This document shows, one piece after another, positions 1 to 8,215 of a stretch of DNA of 64,000 nt. The DNA is taken from NCBI RefSeq assembly GCF_018223345.1, contig NZ_CP073587.1, positions 531,001-595,000 on the forward strand, read 5' to 3'. Position 1 is the stretch's first letter. Every line of letters starts with the position of its first letter. The notes beneath the pieces are model-generated. The model was not told the origin of the DNA. It saw only the letters and a program-made list of their open reading frames with translations, and made no database searches. The translations under genes were made by a program, and so were the position numbers. This DNA comes from Shewanella yunxiaonensis. Lineage in GTDB: Bacteria; Pseudomonadota; Gammaproteobacteria; Enterobacterales; Shewanellaceae.

Positions 1-1
1 G

Positions 2-514
2 CCTAAAGCCGGTGATTATCAGCGAACTCGTGAGAGCTTTGCCTCCGCGCTAGGAGTGGCAAACGATCCGCAAGCGATGGTGGAAGCCTTCAGTCGCCAT
101 GTGGTCGGGTTATTGTTACAAAGTGAACGTCTTAACCGGGTAGATCAACAAGCCAGCCGTGATAACGAGCAGGTGTCAATACCACAATTGCTGGACCAAC
201 TAGCGGCAAAAACGCTGCTGGCTAATCTACCCTCCGGAGATAAACAAGCGGTGGCGATGCGTGTCAATGCAGTGGTTTTAGACGGTGTACTCGATGCTTT
301 GGATAACCCCGCTTGTCGTCCTGAAGTCCGGGCGCAGATCAGTGCTAAGCTGGCGTTCTGGCAGCAACAGTTCGAGCGTAAAGAGAAGCGCGTCACTGCT
401 TTTGAAGCGGCTCATTATCTGCAGATGCAGCGGTTGATAGCACAACACGACAAATTTCCCACTAAACGGATGATCCTAACGCCGGTAAAAATGCCGCCAG
501 GGTCACCTATCTGA
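2..514 (+). CDS. C-terminal part of a large protein (cut by window edge)
   Basis: The frame is open from the first bases of the window, so this is the 3' end of a longer gene, not a small gene starting at the internal GTG at 56. The visible 170 residues are helical and charged and end in a Pro/Gly-rich tail (PPGSPI). The tail and helical layout recall the C-terminus of DUF5117/DUF4953 zinc-dependent metalloproteases, but the catalytic region lies outside the window, so that identity is only a guess. It converges with the kinase gene, 4 bp away. Confidence 0.6.
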   Translation, partial: PKAGDYQRTRESFASALGVANDPQAMVEAFSRHVVGLLLQSERLNRVDQQASRDNEQVSIPQLLDQLAAKTLLANLPSGDKQAVAMRVNAVVLDGVLDALDNPACRPEVRAQISAKLAFWQQQFERKEKRVTAFEAAHYLQMQRLIAQHDKFPTKRMILTPVKMPPGSPI

Positions 515-518
515 TGCA

Positions 519-2327
519 TTAACAGCGTCTGGGATTGCGTGGGTAAAAGCGCTCCGGACGCCGTTCCAGATGGGAGAATTCACGGGTGTTTTTATAGGGG
601 AGTTTCATAAAACCGGAAACTCCCTGTCCTTGAATTTTATCAACATGCTGCAGGATGCGGTCCAGACCGGCACGAAACTGTGCCTGTTTGCGCGGATTCA
701 ACAACCTAAGGTAACTGTGTATTTTCAGATGGGTTGGTAATGCTTCAAAGATGATGCAGCCTGTGTGGTGAATATGGTTAAGTCGTTCTAGTTCAGCCAT
801 AATTTCTGCTGGCAACTCCAGATTTTCATCAGGATCTTTACCATCCTCGAAATAAGAATGCAGGCGCGATTTATCTTCCAGCGTTGGCACCTCGCCAATC
901 TCGAAGGGCAGTTGCTGACCATCATGACATTGGAACGGCGCTTCAACGGAGCTGCGTTCCAGATGCAATGTGTCTTTAGCGTTGAAGAAGCAGGCTTTAA
1001 AAATGCCGATTTTATGGATCCCACGGGCGAGCGTCACCATGTTGTTGACCGCCTGCAACAATGCGGGTTTCAACGATACATCGTACAACGCCAGATTGGA
1101 GTCGATATATATCCCTTGTTCGCGCCAGTGAATCGCGAGCCCACCAACAATCGGGTATTGCCCCAGCCTGCCAACGGCCGCAATAAATCCCTTTTCGGTA
1201 TCGCCCATGCCCGCCAGAAAATTACGATAATATTTTTCCAGTTGTACATCCTGCGGAAATGGCTCGGCAGACCCCATATTGCCCTGATGACTGCGTAAAA
1301 ATGACTTTCGAGAACTGTAGCTGACAGTTTCTACATCGCGATGTTGTGGTTGCACCCAAACCGGTATGTCGCCAATCTGCTCCATTGCGGGTACTGGGGG
1401 CAGCAACAGATAATGGCTGTATTGCATGCTCCGCAAAAAGTAATCGCCGGCGCGCTGACGTAATAACGGATCATCGCTGAGCATGCCTTCCAGAGTACGG
1501 GCAAGCTCCATCGGTAATCCCAGACTCGTGGGCGGGATCACTCGTGAACCAAAGCGGCTCGCTTGTCCAGACGCCAATGCATACAAGGTCGCCGCCACAC
1601 CCTGCTCGTCGAAACGCGGACTGGAAAGGGCGCCGTTGAGTTGTTCTTCACCAATAAAATACACATCGCCCATGCGGGCATTGGTATGTTGTTGATCGCA
1701 CGAAAGTAACTCCATGACATTGGCGTGTGCTGGCTGGCCATCGGCTTCGTATTGCGCAAATACAGCGGAACCCCAATCGATCAACGACAGCTTATCCTGT
1801 TGTGGGTCATAGATCAGATTTGACGGTTTGATATCACCGTGAACCAAAGGTCTGCCGCGTCGCAGATAAAGCAGTAGATCTGCCAGTTGCCGGGCAATAC
1901 TTAGAATTTCCTGTACTGGCAACGCGCCAGTGCGTCGGCAGCGTTGATCGAGGTCTTCACCGGAAGCACGCGCCATCACCATAATGCCTTGTCGGCCAAC
2001 GCGTTGAAATTTTATCAGCGCTGGAACATTAGGATGATGTACCTGTGACAGGATAAACGCTTCTTCTTCCAACCGGTCCTGAATATTTTGTGGCAAGGTG
2101 ATGCGCGAAAACTTAAAGACGTGTTCCTCTCCGTAGCGGTTACGGCCGGCAAACACAAAACCATAAGCACCTTTACCGATAAGTTCTGGCGCTGCATAAC
2201 CCAGTTTGATCAGTTGTTGATGACATAAGCGGATCCATGCCCGGTGCTTTCTGGCATCATCGGCTTTGAGCAGATAAACCGATTGCTCTTCCGAAATGTA
2301 GAAGTGCTGTAGTTCCGGGGCTTGCAA
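519..2327 (-). CDS. Ser/Thr protein kinase-like protein with C-terminal extension
   Basis: This 602-residue cytoplasmic protein has an N-terminal eukaryotic-like kinase fold. A glycine loop (GKGAYGFVFAG) lies near residue 50 and an ATP-lysine (VFKFSR) near 70. The catalytic loop is HGDIKPSN near 165, in place of HRDxKxxN, and DWG stands where DFG is usual near 183. No transmembrane segment or PASTA domain is seen. Residues about 330-600 form an extension I do not recognise. The start is uncertain: the longest reading begins at TTG, there is no nearby ATG, and the frame stays open some 70 bp further upstream. The substrate is unknown. It stands alone, convergent with the gene to its left. Confidence 0.75.
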   Translation of the reverse strand: MQAPELQHFYISEEQSVYLLKADDARKHRAWIRLCHQQLIKLGYAAPELIGKGAYGFVFAGRNRYGEEHVFKFSRITLPQNIQDRLEEEAFILSQVHHPNVPALIKFQRVGRQGIMVMARASGEDLDQRCRRTGALPVQEILSIARQLADLLLYLRRGRPLVHGDIKPSNLIYDPQQDKLSLIDWGSAVFAQYEADGQPAHANVMELLSCDQQHTNARMGDVYFIGEEQLNGALSSPRFDEQGVAATLYALASGQASRFGSRVIPPTSLGLPMELARTLEGMLSDDPLLRQRAGDYFLRSMQYSHYLLLPPVPAMEQIGDIPVWVQPQHRDVETVSYSSRKSFLRSHQGNMGSAEPFPQDVQLEKYYRNFLAGMGDTEKGFIAAVGRLGQYPIVGGLAIHWREQGIYIDSNLALYDVSLKPALLQAVNNMVTLARGIHKIGIFKACFFNAKDTLHLERSSVEAPFQCHDGQQLPFEIGEVPTLEDKSRLHSYFEDGKDPDENLELPAEIMAELERLNHIHHTGCIIFEALPTHLKIHSYLRLLNPRKQAQFRAGLDRILQHVDKIQGQGVSGFMKLPYKNTREFSHLERRPERFYPRNPRRC

Positions 2328-2531
2328 CGGGATGCTCCAACGTCGGGTAATAGTGTTATCTACGCACTTAAACGACAGGCTGTCTAGTGGGCAAGTCTAT
2401 ATAAGCGAGATCTATATCAGATTTATGTGTACCTATCGCATCTGATTTTTCGACACTTTGATATATGTCAAAAATGGCGAAAACAGTCGGGGGTAATCTG
2501 TGTGTAAAATGCAACGTTATCGGGAGGCGTT

Positions 2532-2876
2532 ATGCCCGAGCCTGACAAGCGCGAACTCATCGCGTTATTTGAGTATGCCAGACCCAGAATTATCCAGTCG
2601 ATGGAGCTGCGCCATTGCCCGCATTCGGGCTTTTACAACCCTGTTGATGATGAGTGTACCTTCTGTCATCAGGGGATGGAATGTGTCTGGATGAATCGCA
2701 ATGATAATCTTGTTGCTTTGGAAGAGAAGTCCATCGAAGAGCTGAAACAACAGCTATTGATGGCGGTGGATTTTGTCGACGCTAATCTTACGCCGCACCA
2801 TTTATCACGGCGAAAATGTGACTGTGATAACTGCGCCTGGTTGCGTAAGGTGGAAGAAACGCTGGCGAGATACTGA
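2532..2876 (+). CDS. Small Cys-rich protein of unknown function
   Basis: A 114-residue soluble protein preceded by a clear ribosome binding site (GGGAGG, 6 bases before ATG). It has three cysteine groups: one Cys near residue 29, a CxxC (CTFC) near 42-45, and a C-terminal CDCDNC near 96-101, with nearby His residues, suggesting bound zinc. I do not recognise the family. It converges with the porin gene, and a shared hairpin terminator lies between them. Confidence 0.6.
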   Translation: MPEPDKRELIALFEYARPRIIQSMELRHCPHSGFYNPVDDECTFCHQGMECVWMNRNDNLVALEEKSIEELKQQLLMAVDFVDANLTPHHLSRRKCDCDNCAWLRKVEETLARY

Positions 2877-2927
2877 TGCTGTCCAGTGTTGATACACTCT
2901 GTTGAGAATATTGATAGGCAATAAAAA

Positions 2928-2948
2928 GGCGACCATCAGGTCGCCATT
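2928..2948. terminator. Bidirectional intrinsic terminator
   Basis: A 7-bp perfect stem (GGCGACC / GGTCGCC, loop ATCA) has an A-run on its left and a T-run on its right, so it can end transcription from both the Cys-rich gene and the convergent porin gene. Confidence 0.8.
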
Positions 2949-2966
2949 TTAGTATCCGAAATCGGA

Positions 2967-4097
2967 TTAGAAGTCGTAACGAACACCGACAGAAACTACG
3001 TTGTCGTCATTCAGATCGATCTTAGAACCAGCTAGCTTGTAGTCACCTTCATAATGAGCATAGTGACCATACAACAGTGTAGTTTTAGCCACTTTATAGT
3101 CAGCACCAACGATGATGTTAGAAACACTTACATCACTTATAGCACGGGTTGTAGCATTATTTGCTTTCATAGTTGTGCTTTTGGTTACCTGGTCACCGTT
3201 AGAATCAACGGTTACATAAGTAAGCCCTGCGGCATTACTGAAGTAACTACCAAAGCCACTATCATCATAGATATATTCAGCTTTCAGGTTTACGCCGTTC
3301 AGGTTATAAGCAACGTTCACCAGGTAAGTGCTGCCATCTAGGTTGCTATTCAGTACACTTTCAGATTTCTGATACAGGCCGCCAACTTTAAACTGCTCCA
3401 GTTTAACCTGACCGACTACACGGTAAGCATCAATACCATTGATACCTTTGTTGTAAGCCGCTGCCGCGTAGTAGTTCTGCGCTTTGAAGCCTTTATCGCC
3501 CAGAGTCGCACTCAGTGCGTACTGGCTGCTGCCATCACCGGCAGACGTAGTTGCGTTGTTATCATCAAACTGATAGTTGGCATTCAGGGTCAACACGTCA
3601 GCGATTTTTGGAGAGTAGTAGAACACGCCATCAGCTACACGGCTCTGAGCCTGCAGCATACGATCCATATCCGCGTTGGTGTTACCGAACAGGTCGATGC
3701 CACCTTCAGAGTTTTTGAATACGGTATCTTTACGGCCGAATACTGCAGTACCTGCAGCAGTTTTGAAACCAAAGAATGTATTACGAGAGTTAAATACAGT
3801 TGAGCTACCAGTGTTAGAAGTGTTTTCAAAGCCCCATTCGCCTTGGTAAACAATGTCTACACCATCAGCAATCTTTTCAGAGCCTTTAACACCCAACCAT
3901 GAGAAGTTATTTTCCAGATAAGTACCGCTGTCACCTTTAGTAACGCCAGCAGTGTCACCCTGCAGGGTGTCGCTATTCTGGGAGTTAGTGATCATCAGGT
4001 CGAAACGACCGTAGAAAGATGGACCATCAGCCAGTGCACCGAAAGAGGCAGCTGCCAGAACAGTAGCGACTGACGCAGAGATAAAACTTTTCTTCAT
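2967..4097 (-). CDS. General outer-membrane porin
   Basis: A 376-residue gram-negative porin. The N-terminus is a signal peptide (basic MKKS, then an Ala/Val-rich core, cleavage after ALA near residue 23), and the mature protein starts with the porin-type FYGRFDL strand. Alternating amphipathic strands follow, and the last residues (VGVRYDF) end in Phe, the signal read by the BAM assembly machine. It would form a trimeric beta-barrel for passive uptake of small hydrophilic solutes. The start is supported by AGGGAG eight bases upstream. A long AT-rich leader with a CRP-like site precedes it. Confidence 0.9.
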   Translation of the reverse strand: MKKSFISASVATVLAAASFGALADGPSFYGRFDLMITNSQNSDTLQGDTAGVTKGDSGTYLENNFSWLGVKGSEKIADGVDIVYQGEWGFENTSNTGSSTVFNSRNTFFGFKTAAGTAVFGRKDTVFKNSEGGIDLFGNTNADMDRMLQAQSRVADGVFYYSPKIADVLTLNANYQFDDNNATTSAGDGSSQYALSATLGDKGFKAQNYYAAAAYNKGINGIDAYRVVGQVKLEQFKVGGLYQKSESVLNSNLDGSTYLVNVAYNLNGVNLKAEYIYDDSGFGSYFSNAAGLTYVTVDSNGDQVTKSTTMKANNATTRAISDVSVSNIIVGADYKVAKTTLLYGHYAHYEGDYKLAGSKIDLNDDNVVSVGVRYDF

Positions 4098-4628
4098 GTA
4101 TGTGCTCCCTAGAACCTAAGTTCTATTCCATTTATTTATGGTTTTGCTTTTTGTGTTCCTGGGCCAATCCCGGGCGTCCTGCTCAAGATAAAGCTGCGCC
4201 GATTTTTGCAGTTTTAATTTTTAAATATTGTGGCGCAGATCACACTTTATGCCCCGGCGGCATGGAACTTTTTCAAAAAAGTGAAAAAAGCTCGATTTAG
4301 TGGTTAAAAAAAAAGCAGTCGTTTATTTTTACGTAACCTCCTGAGGCTCCGGCAAAAACGTATCGACATGGCAGTATACCTATCTCTATCTGTTTTCGCC
4401 GTTCAACTAAAGGATAAATTAGTTCTAGCTGATGTTTGAAAAAAGTAAAAATTTTTAGTGAATAAAATCCATATGTTAATGCAGACCATGTGATGCACGC
4501 GAGACAAGGCCTGCAAATTTGTGGAACAATTATAAAAGTTAAATGAGCTCAGCAATTTTAAACGCTTTTCGCCTTTTTGATTGTGGGAGCGAGTGCGAGT
4601 GTTCAGGGATCTTATCTTGTCAGCAAAT
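4098..4628. other. Intergenic region between divergent porin and tcdA
   Basis: About 530 bp, AT-rich with A and T runs and no convincing gene. It holds the CRP-like site at 4229-4244 and presumably the promoters of both flanking genes. The long porin leader could be a regulated 5' UTR, but I see no defined riboswitch. Confidence 0.5.
4229..4244. promoter_or_regulatory. CRP-like site upstream of porin
   Basis: TGTGG-CGCAGA-TCACA matches the CRP consensus TGTGA-N6-TCACA with one mismatch and lies about 130 bp upstream of the porin start. In Shewanella CRP controls many anaerobic and outer-membrane genes. Function here is inferred from sequence only. Confidence 0.5.
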
Positions 4629-5423
4629 ATGTTCGAATCAGAAAGCTATCAACAACGGTTTGGTGGTATTGCCAGACTCTATGGCGTAACAGCGTTACAG
4701 CGATTTTCCGAAGCTCATGTCATGGTGATAGGCATTGGCGGTGTGGGTACCTGGGCGGCAGAAGCGCTGGCACGCAGTGGTATTGGGCAGATCAGTTTGA
4801 TGGATTTGGACGATGTCTGTGTCACGAATAGCAATCGACAAATTCATGCATTGGCGTCAACGGTGGGTCAGTCTAAAGTCAATGTGATGGCGGAACGGAT
4901 TAGCGAAATCAACCCGCAATGTCAGGTGACAGAAATCGAAGATTTCATTTGCGCCGATAATTTGCCGCAATATTTAGCACCCGAAAGGGCTCCTGATTAC
5001 GTGGTGGACTGTATTGACGCGGTGAAACCTAAAGCGGCCTTGATAGCTTGGTGCAAGCGTAACAAAATTCGTATTGTCACTGTTGGCGGTGCTGGGGGAC
5101 AGGTGGACCCAACACTTGTGGAAGTGACAGACCTGGCAAAAACTTTCCAAGACCCCTTACTGGCAAAAGTCCGCAATTTATTACGCCGAGAGTACAACTT
5201 CAGCAAAAATCCCCAGCGTCGGTTTGGCATTGACGCCGTGTTCTCCAGTGAACAACTTAAGTACCCGCAATTGGATGGTACCGTGTGTAGTAATAAAGAA
5301 GGGGTGACTGGCAGTATGCGTATGGATTGTTCCGCCGGGTTCGGTGCGGTTACTGCGGTGACCGGTACCTTTGGTTTTGTTGCGGTCAGTCGTGTGCTGT
5401 TAAAGCTGGCCCAACATGCCTGA
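4629..5423 (+). CDS. tcdA: tRNA threonylcarbamoyladenosine dehydratase TcdA (CsdL)
   Basis: TcdA is an E1/ThiF-type enzyme that uses ATP to dehydrate t6A37 of tRNA to the cyclic form ct6A, improving decoding of ANN codons. The 264-residue product has the Rossmann ATP-binding loop (GIGGVGTWAAEALARSG), the DLDDVCVTNSNRQ segment typical of ThiF-like E1 enzymes, and DCIDAVKPKAAL. The ATG at 4629 gives a length close to E. coli TcdA (268); a start 16 codons upstream is possible, but its extra N-terminus is not family-like. It is followed after 92 bp by pepT in the same direction. Confidence 0.9.
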   Translation: MFESESYQQRFGGIARLYGVTALQRFSEAHVMVIGIGGVGTWAAEALARSGIGQISLMDLDDVCVTNSNRQIHALASTVGQSKVNVMAERISEINPQCQVTEIEDFICADNLPQYLAPERAPDYVVDCIDAVKPKAALIAWCKRNKIRIVTVGGAGGQVDPTLVEVTDLAKTFQDPLLAKVRNLLRREYNFSKNPQRRFGIDAVFSSEQLKYPQLDGTVCSNKEGVTGSMRMDCSAGFGAVTAVTGTFGFVAVSRVLLKLAQHA

Positions 5424-5515
5424 TACGTTAAAACCAAAAATATGATCTAAATCTAATGTATGGAAGTCGGTTGTGCTAGAATGCAGCCACTTTCTTGCAC
5501 TAGGTATAAACGACT

Positions 5516-6742
5516 ATGCAAAAAGCTCTGCTCACTCGATTTTTGCGTTACGTGCAATCGGATACTCAGTCCGATCCCAATAGTCTTTCTATCCCAAGTT
5601 CTCCCGGCCAAAAGGTCTTTGCTGCAACCCTAAAGCAGGAGTTGCTGGAGCTTGGTTTCAGCGATGTTTTTTTAAGTGATGCTTGTTGCTTGTATGCCCG
5701 CGTTCCTGCCACCATCGCGGATATTCCGGTTATCGGTTTTATCGCACACTTGGACACCTCACCTGATTACAGCGGTGCCAATGTAAAACCGCAGATAATT
5801 CCAGATTATCAGGGGCAAATTATTGCGCTGGGGGACAAAGAACAGCTGTCTCCAGAGCAATTTCCAGATTTGCTGCATTATCTCGGCAAGACACTGATTA
5901 CTGCTGATGGCTCTACGTTACTTGGCGCTGATGACAAGGCGGGTATTGCTGCGATTATTACTGCTATGCATTATCTGTTGCAGCATCCAGAGATCCCTCA
6001 TGGTGAAATTGCAGTGTGTTTTACCCCAGATGAGGAGATTGGGCGCGGTGTTAAGGGTTTCGATCTCGAACATTTTGCGGCGCAGTGGGCCTATACCGTT
6101 GATGGCGGCGCGGTTGGTGAACTCCAATTTGAAAATTTCAATGCAGCAACTGCGGTGATTACTGCCCGTGGCAATGCTTGCCATCCGGGGAGTGCTTTCG
6201 GTGTCATGGTTAACGCTATGACCATGGCCTGTCGCTTCCATGCCAAAATGCCGTTGCACGATACTCCAGAACATAGCAGTGGCTATGAAGGCTTTTTCCA
6301 TTTGGTATCTATGGAAGGTACAACTGAACAGGCCAAATTGGTGTATCTGATCCGCGATTTTGACAAAGTGCAGTTTGAGCAACGCAAGCAATGGTTACAG
6401 GATCTGGTGCAGAAATATAATGACGAACTGACAAGTGGCAGCTTGGAAATCGCAATTTCTGACAGTTATTTCAATATGAAAGAAGCGGTGATGCCTACAC
6501 CTCATGTGATTAACATTGCTTGCCGGGCAATGGAGATGGCGGGCGTTACTCCGGACATCAAGGCTATTCGCGGTGGTACTGATGGTGCCCAATTGTCCTA
6601 TCGTGGCTTGCCTTGCCCCAACTTATTTGCAGGCGGTCATAATTTCCATGGCAAACACGAATACGTGTGTCTTGAATCGATGGAACAAGCGGTAGCGGTG
6701 ATCATCAATATCGCCAAGCTCACTACACAACGTTACGACTGA
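5516..6742 (+). CDS. pepT: Peptidase T (tripeptide aminopeptidase)
   Basis: A 408-residue M20-family metallopeptidase that removes the N-terminal residue of tripeptides in the cytosol. Zinc-ligand motifs are visible: HLDTSPD near residue 80, LGADDKAG near 140 (bridging Asp), TPDEEIGRG near 172 (catalytic Glu plus ligand), YTVDGG near 195, and the C-terminal GGHNFHGKHE. Length matches E. coli PepT. A strong hairpin terminator follows. FNR regulates pepT in enterics, but I see no clear site here. Confidence 0.95.
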   Translation: MQKALLTRFLRYVQSDTQSDPNSLSIPSSPGQKVFAATLKQELLELGFSDVFLSDACCLYARVPATIADIPVIGFIAHLDTSPDYSGANVKPQIIPDYQGQIIALGDKEQLSPEQFPDLLHYLGKTLITADGSTLLGADDKAGIAAIITAMHYLLQHPEIPHGEIAVCFTPDEEIGRGVKGFDLEHFAAQWAYTVDGGAVGELQFENFNAATAVITARGNACHPGSAFGVMVNAMTMACRFHAKMPLHDTPEHSSGYEGFFHLVSMEGTTEQAKLVYLIRDFDKVQFEQRKQWLQDLVQKYNDELTSGSLEIAISDSYFNMKEAVMPTPHVINIACRAMEMAGVTPDIKAIRGGTDGAQLSYRGLPCPNLFAGGHNFHGKHEYVCLESMEQAVAVIINIAKLTTQRYD

Positions 6743-6761
6743 GCCCCATCATATTTAGCCA

Positions 6762-6790
6762 AGATGCCGACCAATCCGTCGGCATCTTTT
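6762..6790 (+). terminator. Intrinsic terminator after pepT
   Basis: A 10-bp perfect stem (AGATGCCGAC / GTCGGCATCT, 6-base loop) is followed by a T-run, 20 bp after the pepT stop. Confidence 0.85.
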
Positions 6791-6878
6791 ATGGTTAAGC
6801 ATCATCCTTTAATGCAAAACAATGGCACCAGATTTGCTTTCGCTTAGATATTGCAAATTTTTGACTGCGGATATCACC

Positions 6879-7490
6879 ATGAAGCGATTCAAACTCACCT
6901 TACCGAAAACATTCAGTGTACGTGGATTACTGTTAGGTACCGCGCTTTGGGGCATATTGCTGACAACGTTGTTGCTGTTTACGCCATCACCGTTGCTGCA
7001 TTTGGTGAATTTGGATTTATGGGTTGCTGACAATGGTCATTATATTGGGTTAGGGCTGTTATGTGCGGTAGCTTATATCGGAGCATTGATCGTCAATTTT
7101 TTGCTGGATGAAGCGATACATTACTTGCAAGGGCGTCGGGTTGATGACGCTATTGAAGAAAAGGTGTTATTACTGGATCCGGCTGAAAGAGCCTTGTTGC
7201 GTGAATTTTTCCTCCAGGGAAGTGCGGTGTTAACCATGCCTAAAGAAGATATGGTGGTACAAAGTCTGCTAAACACGCACATATTGGAATGTGTCGGAAA
7301 TGAACGTCATTACGCCATTCAAGGACCCACAGCGGATTTTAAAATTTCGATGAAAGCTCGTCGGCATCTGAATCGTCGGGTACTGAGATTGCCTGCGGGC
7401 GAACTTAGCAAAGAAGATATGCAGCACTTGATGAAAGCGCGGCCTCAATTCATCAATAGTCTGGCTCAAGTACGTAAGCACGCAGCGTAA
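6879..7490 (+). CDS. SieB-like (superinfection-exclusion B family) membrane protein
   Basis: A 203-residue inner-membrane protein with two N-terminal membrane segments (about residues 14-37 and 50-76) and a cytoplasmic C-terminal part rich in charged helices. The two-helix plus soluble-tail layout and the motif around LWGILLTTLLLFTP fit the SieB superinfection-exclusion family, known from lambdoid prophages but also found as a chromosomal gene in Shewanella. The MKRFKL start is preferred to an upstream one. A role against phage is family knowledge and is not shown here. Confidence 0.6.
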   Translation: MKRFKLTLPKTFSVRGLLLGTALWGILLTTLLLFTPSPLLHLVNLDLWVADNGHYIGLGLLCAVAYIGALIVNFLLDEAIHYLQGRRVDDAIEEKVLLLDPAERALLREFFLQGSAVLTMPKEDMVVQSLLNTHILECVGNERHYAIQGPTADFKISMKARRHLNRRVLRLPAGELSKEDMQHLMKARPQFINSLAQVRKHAA

Positions 7491-7510
7491 CGCGTGATGA
7501 ACAACAAAAA

Positions 7511-7529
7511 GGGCAGCGCGATGCTGCCC
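7511..7529. terminator. Hairpin terminator between convergent genes
   Basis: GGGCAGC and GCTGCCC form a 7-bp stem around a 5-base loop (GCGAT), with A-runs on both sides. It lies between the SieB-like gene and the convergent DUF3149 gene. Confidence 0.7.
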
Positions 7530-7568
7530 AAATCACTTCTAGTGTCACTCGCAGAAGGAATACGAAAA

Positions 7569-7703
7569 CTAAGTCTTAGCAGACTTTACAATCAGCACCC
7601 AAGACAGGTAACCGAGTAATCCAACGGTACCAAGCAGCACCAGTGTGGACAGTAGACCCAGGGGAGTTGTGAACATAACATCTAGGTCAAACCATTGAGT
7701 CAT
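7569..7703 (-). CDS. DUF3149 single-span small membrane protein
   Basis: A 44-residue protein with one hydrophobic span (TPLGLLSTLVLLGTVGLLGY and on) and a short basic tail (VKSAKT). It has a very good ribosome binding site (AGAGGAG, 8 bases before ATG). Length and the PLGLLS...G.GY pattern match DUF3149, a family of tiny inner-membrane proteins of unknown role in gammaproteobacteria. An FNR/EtrA-like site sits about 60 bp upstream, so anaerobic control is possible. Confidence 0.7.
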   Translation of the reverse strand: MTQWFDLDVMFTTPLGLLSTLVLLGTVGLLGYLSWVLIVKSAKT

Positions 7704-7763
7704 TCACGTGCTCCTCTTATCGTAAAGTCAGCTAAAAAGTAGTCAATGTTGCGTCGACATAAC

Positions 7764-7777
7764 CTGATCATGATCAA
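7764..7777. promoter_or_regulatory. FNR/EtrA-like site upstream of DUF3149 gene
   Basis: CTGAT-CATG-ATCAA differs from the FNR consensus TTGAT-N4-ATCAA at one base. It lies 61-74 bp upstream of the DUF3149 start. In Shewanella the FNR homologue is EtrA. Regulation is inferred. Confidence 0.45.
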
Positions 7778-7973
7778 GAATTCGCCTAATACGTGTTTTG
7801 AAGAAGGCTCATTTATTTCAGTATCTGCGCTCGATCAAATTTTCAGCATCAATTTCCTGCACCAAAGTACCATCGGAAATGTGATTCAAAGTCTTTAAAG
7901 CCTAAAAATTAGGCCGCGACGTCTTAAATTTAAGCACTTGAACCGCATTTTATGATAGTGCCTTTGAAAGCAC

Positions 7974-8001
7974 TTGCGATTGTATAGCGCCTAGGTATAA
8001 T
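7974..8001 (+). promoter_or_regulatory. Promoter of the (now split) tRNA-Leu locus
   Basis: -35 TTGCGA and -10 TATAAT with a 16-bp spacer, followed by a GC-rich discriminator (GCCG) typical of stringently controlled stable-RNA promoters. It sits 58 bp upstream of the tRNA-Leu 5' half, so transcription must now run through that half to reach the intact tRNA at 8216. Confidence 0.7.
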
Positions 8002-8059
8002 GCCGTCCGTACCGCTGCTAACCCTCAAGGGGATGCAGGGTAAATAAGTAAGATCCAAT

Positions 8060-8099
8060 GCCAGAGTGGTGAAATCGGTAGACACAGGGGATTCAAAAT
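8060..8099 (+). pseudogene. 5' half of host tRNA-Leu(CAA), split by the island
   Basis: Forty bases identical to the 5' half of the intact tRNA-Leu at 8216, ending within the anticodon loop core ATTCAAAAT. From 8100 on the sequence no longer matches tRNA. Its other half lies at 29735-29790; joining the two at the 9-bp core rebuilds a normal 87-nt tRNA-Leu. This is the left island junction (attL). Confidence 0.85.
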
Positions 8100-8108
8100 T
8101 CACTGTGC

Positions 8109-8125
8109 TTAGCTAGAAAAGCTAA
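8109..8125. repeat. Small hairpin in left arm of island
   Basis: TTAGCT-AGAAA-AGCTAA, a perfect 6-bp inverted repeat just inside the left core. It could end or structure the chimeric transcript coming from the split tRNA half. Confidence 0.45.
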
Positions 8126-8133
8126 CTAAGGTA

Positions 8134-8161
8134 TTGATTTACAAAGTAAGTTCGATAGAAT
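8134..8161 (+). promoter_or_regulatory. Possible island-borne promoter for replacement tRNA
   Basis: TTGATT and TAGAAT separated by 16 bp, 54 bp before the intact tRNA-Leu. The match is moderate. It would give the carried tRNA its own transcription, independent of the host promoter at 7974. Confidence 0.3.
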
Positions 8162-8176
8162 TTACACGCAAAATCC

Positions 8177-8194
8177 TTGCAAAGATTTGCAAAG
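8177..8194. promoter_or_regulatory. Paired arm-type integrase sites (left)
   Basis: Two direct copies of TTGCAAAG (8177-8184 and 8187-8194), 10 bp apart, with looser copies at 8139 (TTACAAAG) and 8204 (CTACAAAG). A matching pair sits in the right arm at 29661-29679. Such spaced repeats near both ends are typical arm sites of tyrosine integrases. Confidence 0.45.
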
Positions 8195-8215
8195 TTTTTG
8201 AAGCTACAAAGTTGT

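Larger units (their letters stand above)
7704..8059. other. Intergenic region with tRNA promoter
   Basis: No protein gene seen. It holds the FNR-like site (7764-7777), a small terminator-like hairpin (GCCTAA-AAA-TTAGGC, 7900-7914), and the stable-RNA promoter at 7974-8001 that originally drove the tRNA-Leu gene. Confidence 0.55.

Noticed and set aside
858..1298. 146-residue frame on the plus strand opposite the kinase gene
   Set aside because: Antisense shadow of the kinase C-terminal region, no ribosome binding site or family resemblance.
8100..8215. Idea that the tRNA half and the full tRNA are a simple tandem tRNA array
   Set aside because: The missing 3' half is found at the far end of the island at 29735, with a matching 9-bp core, which fits splitting by integration better than tandem duplication.
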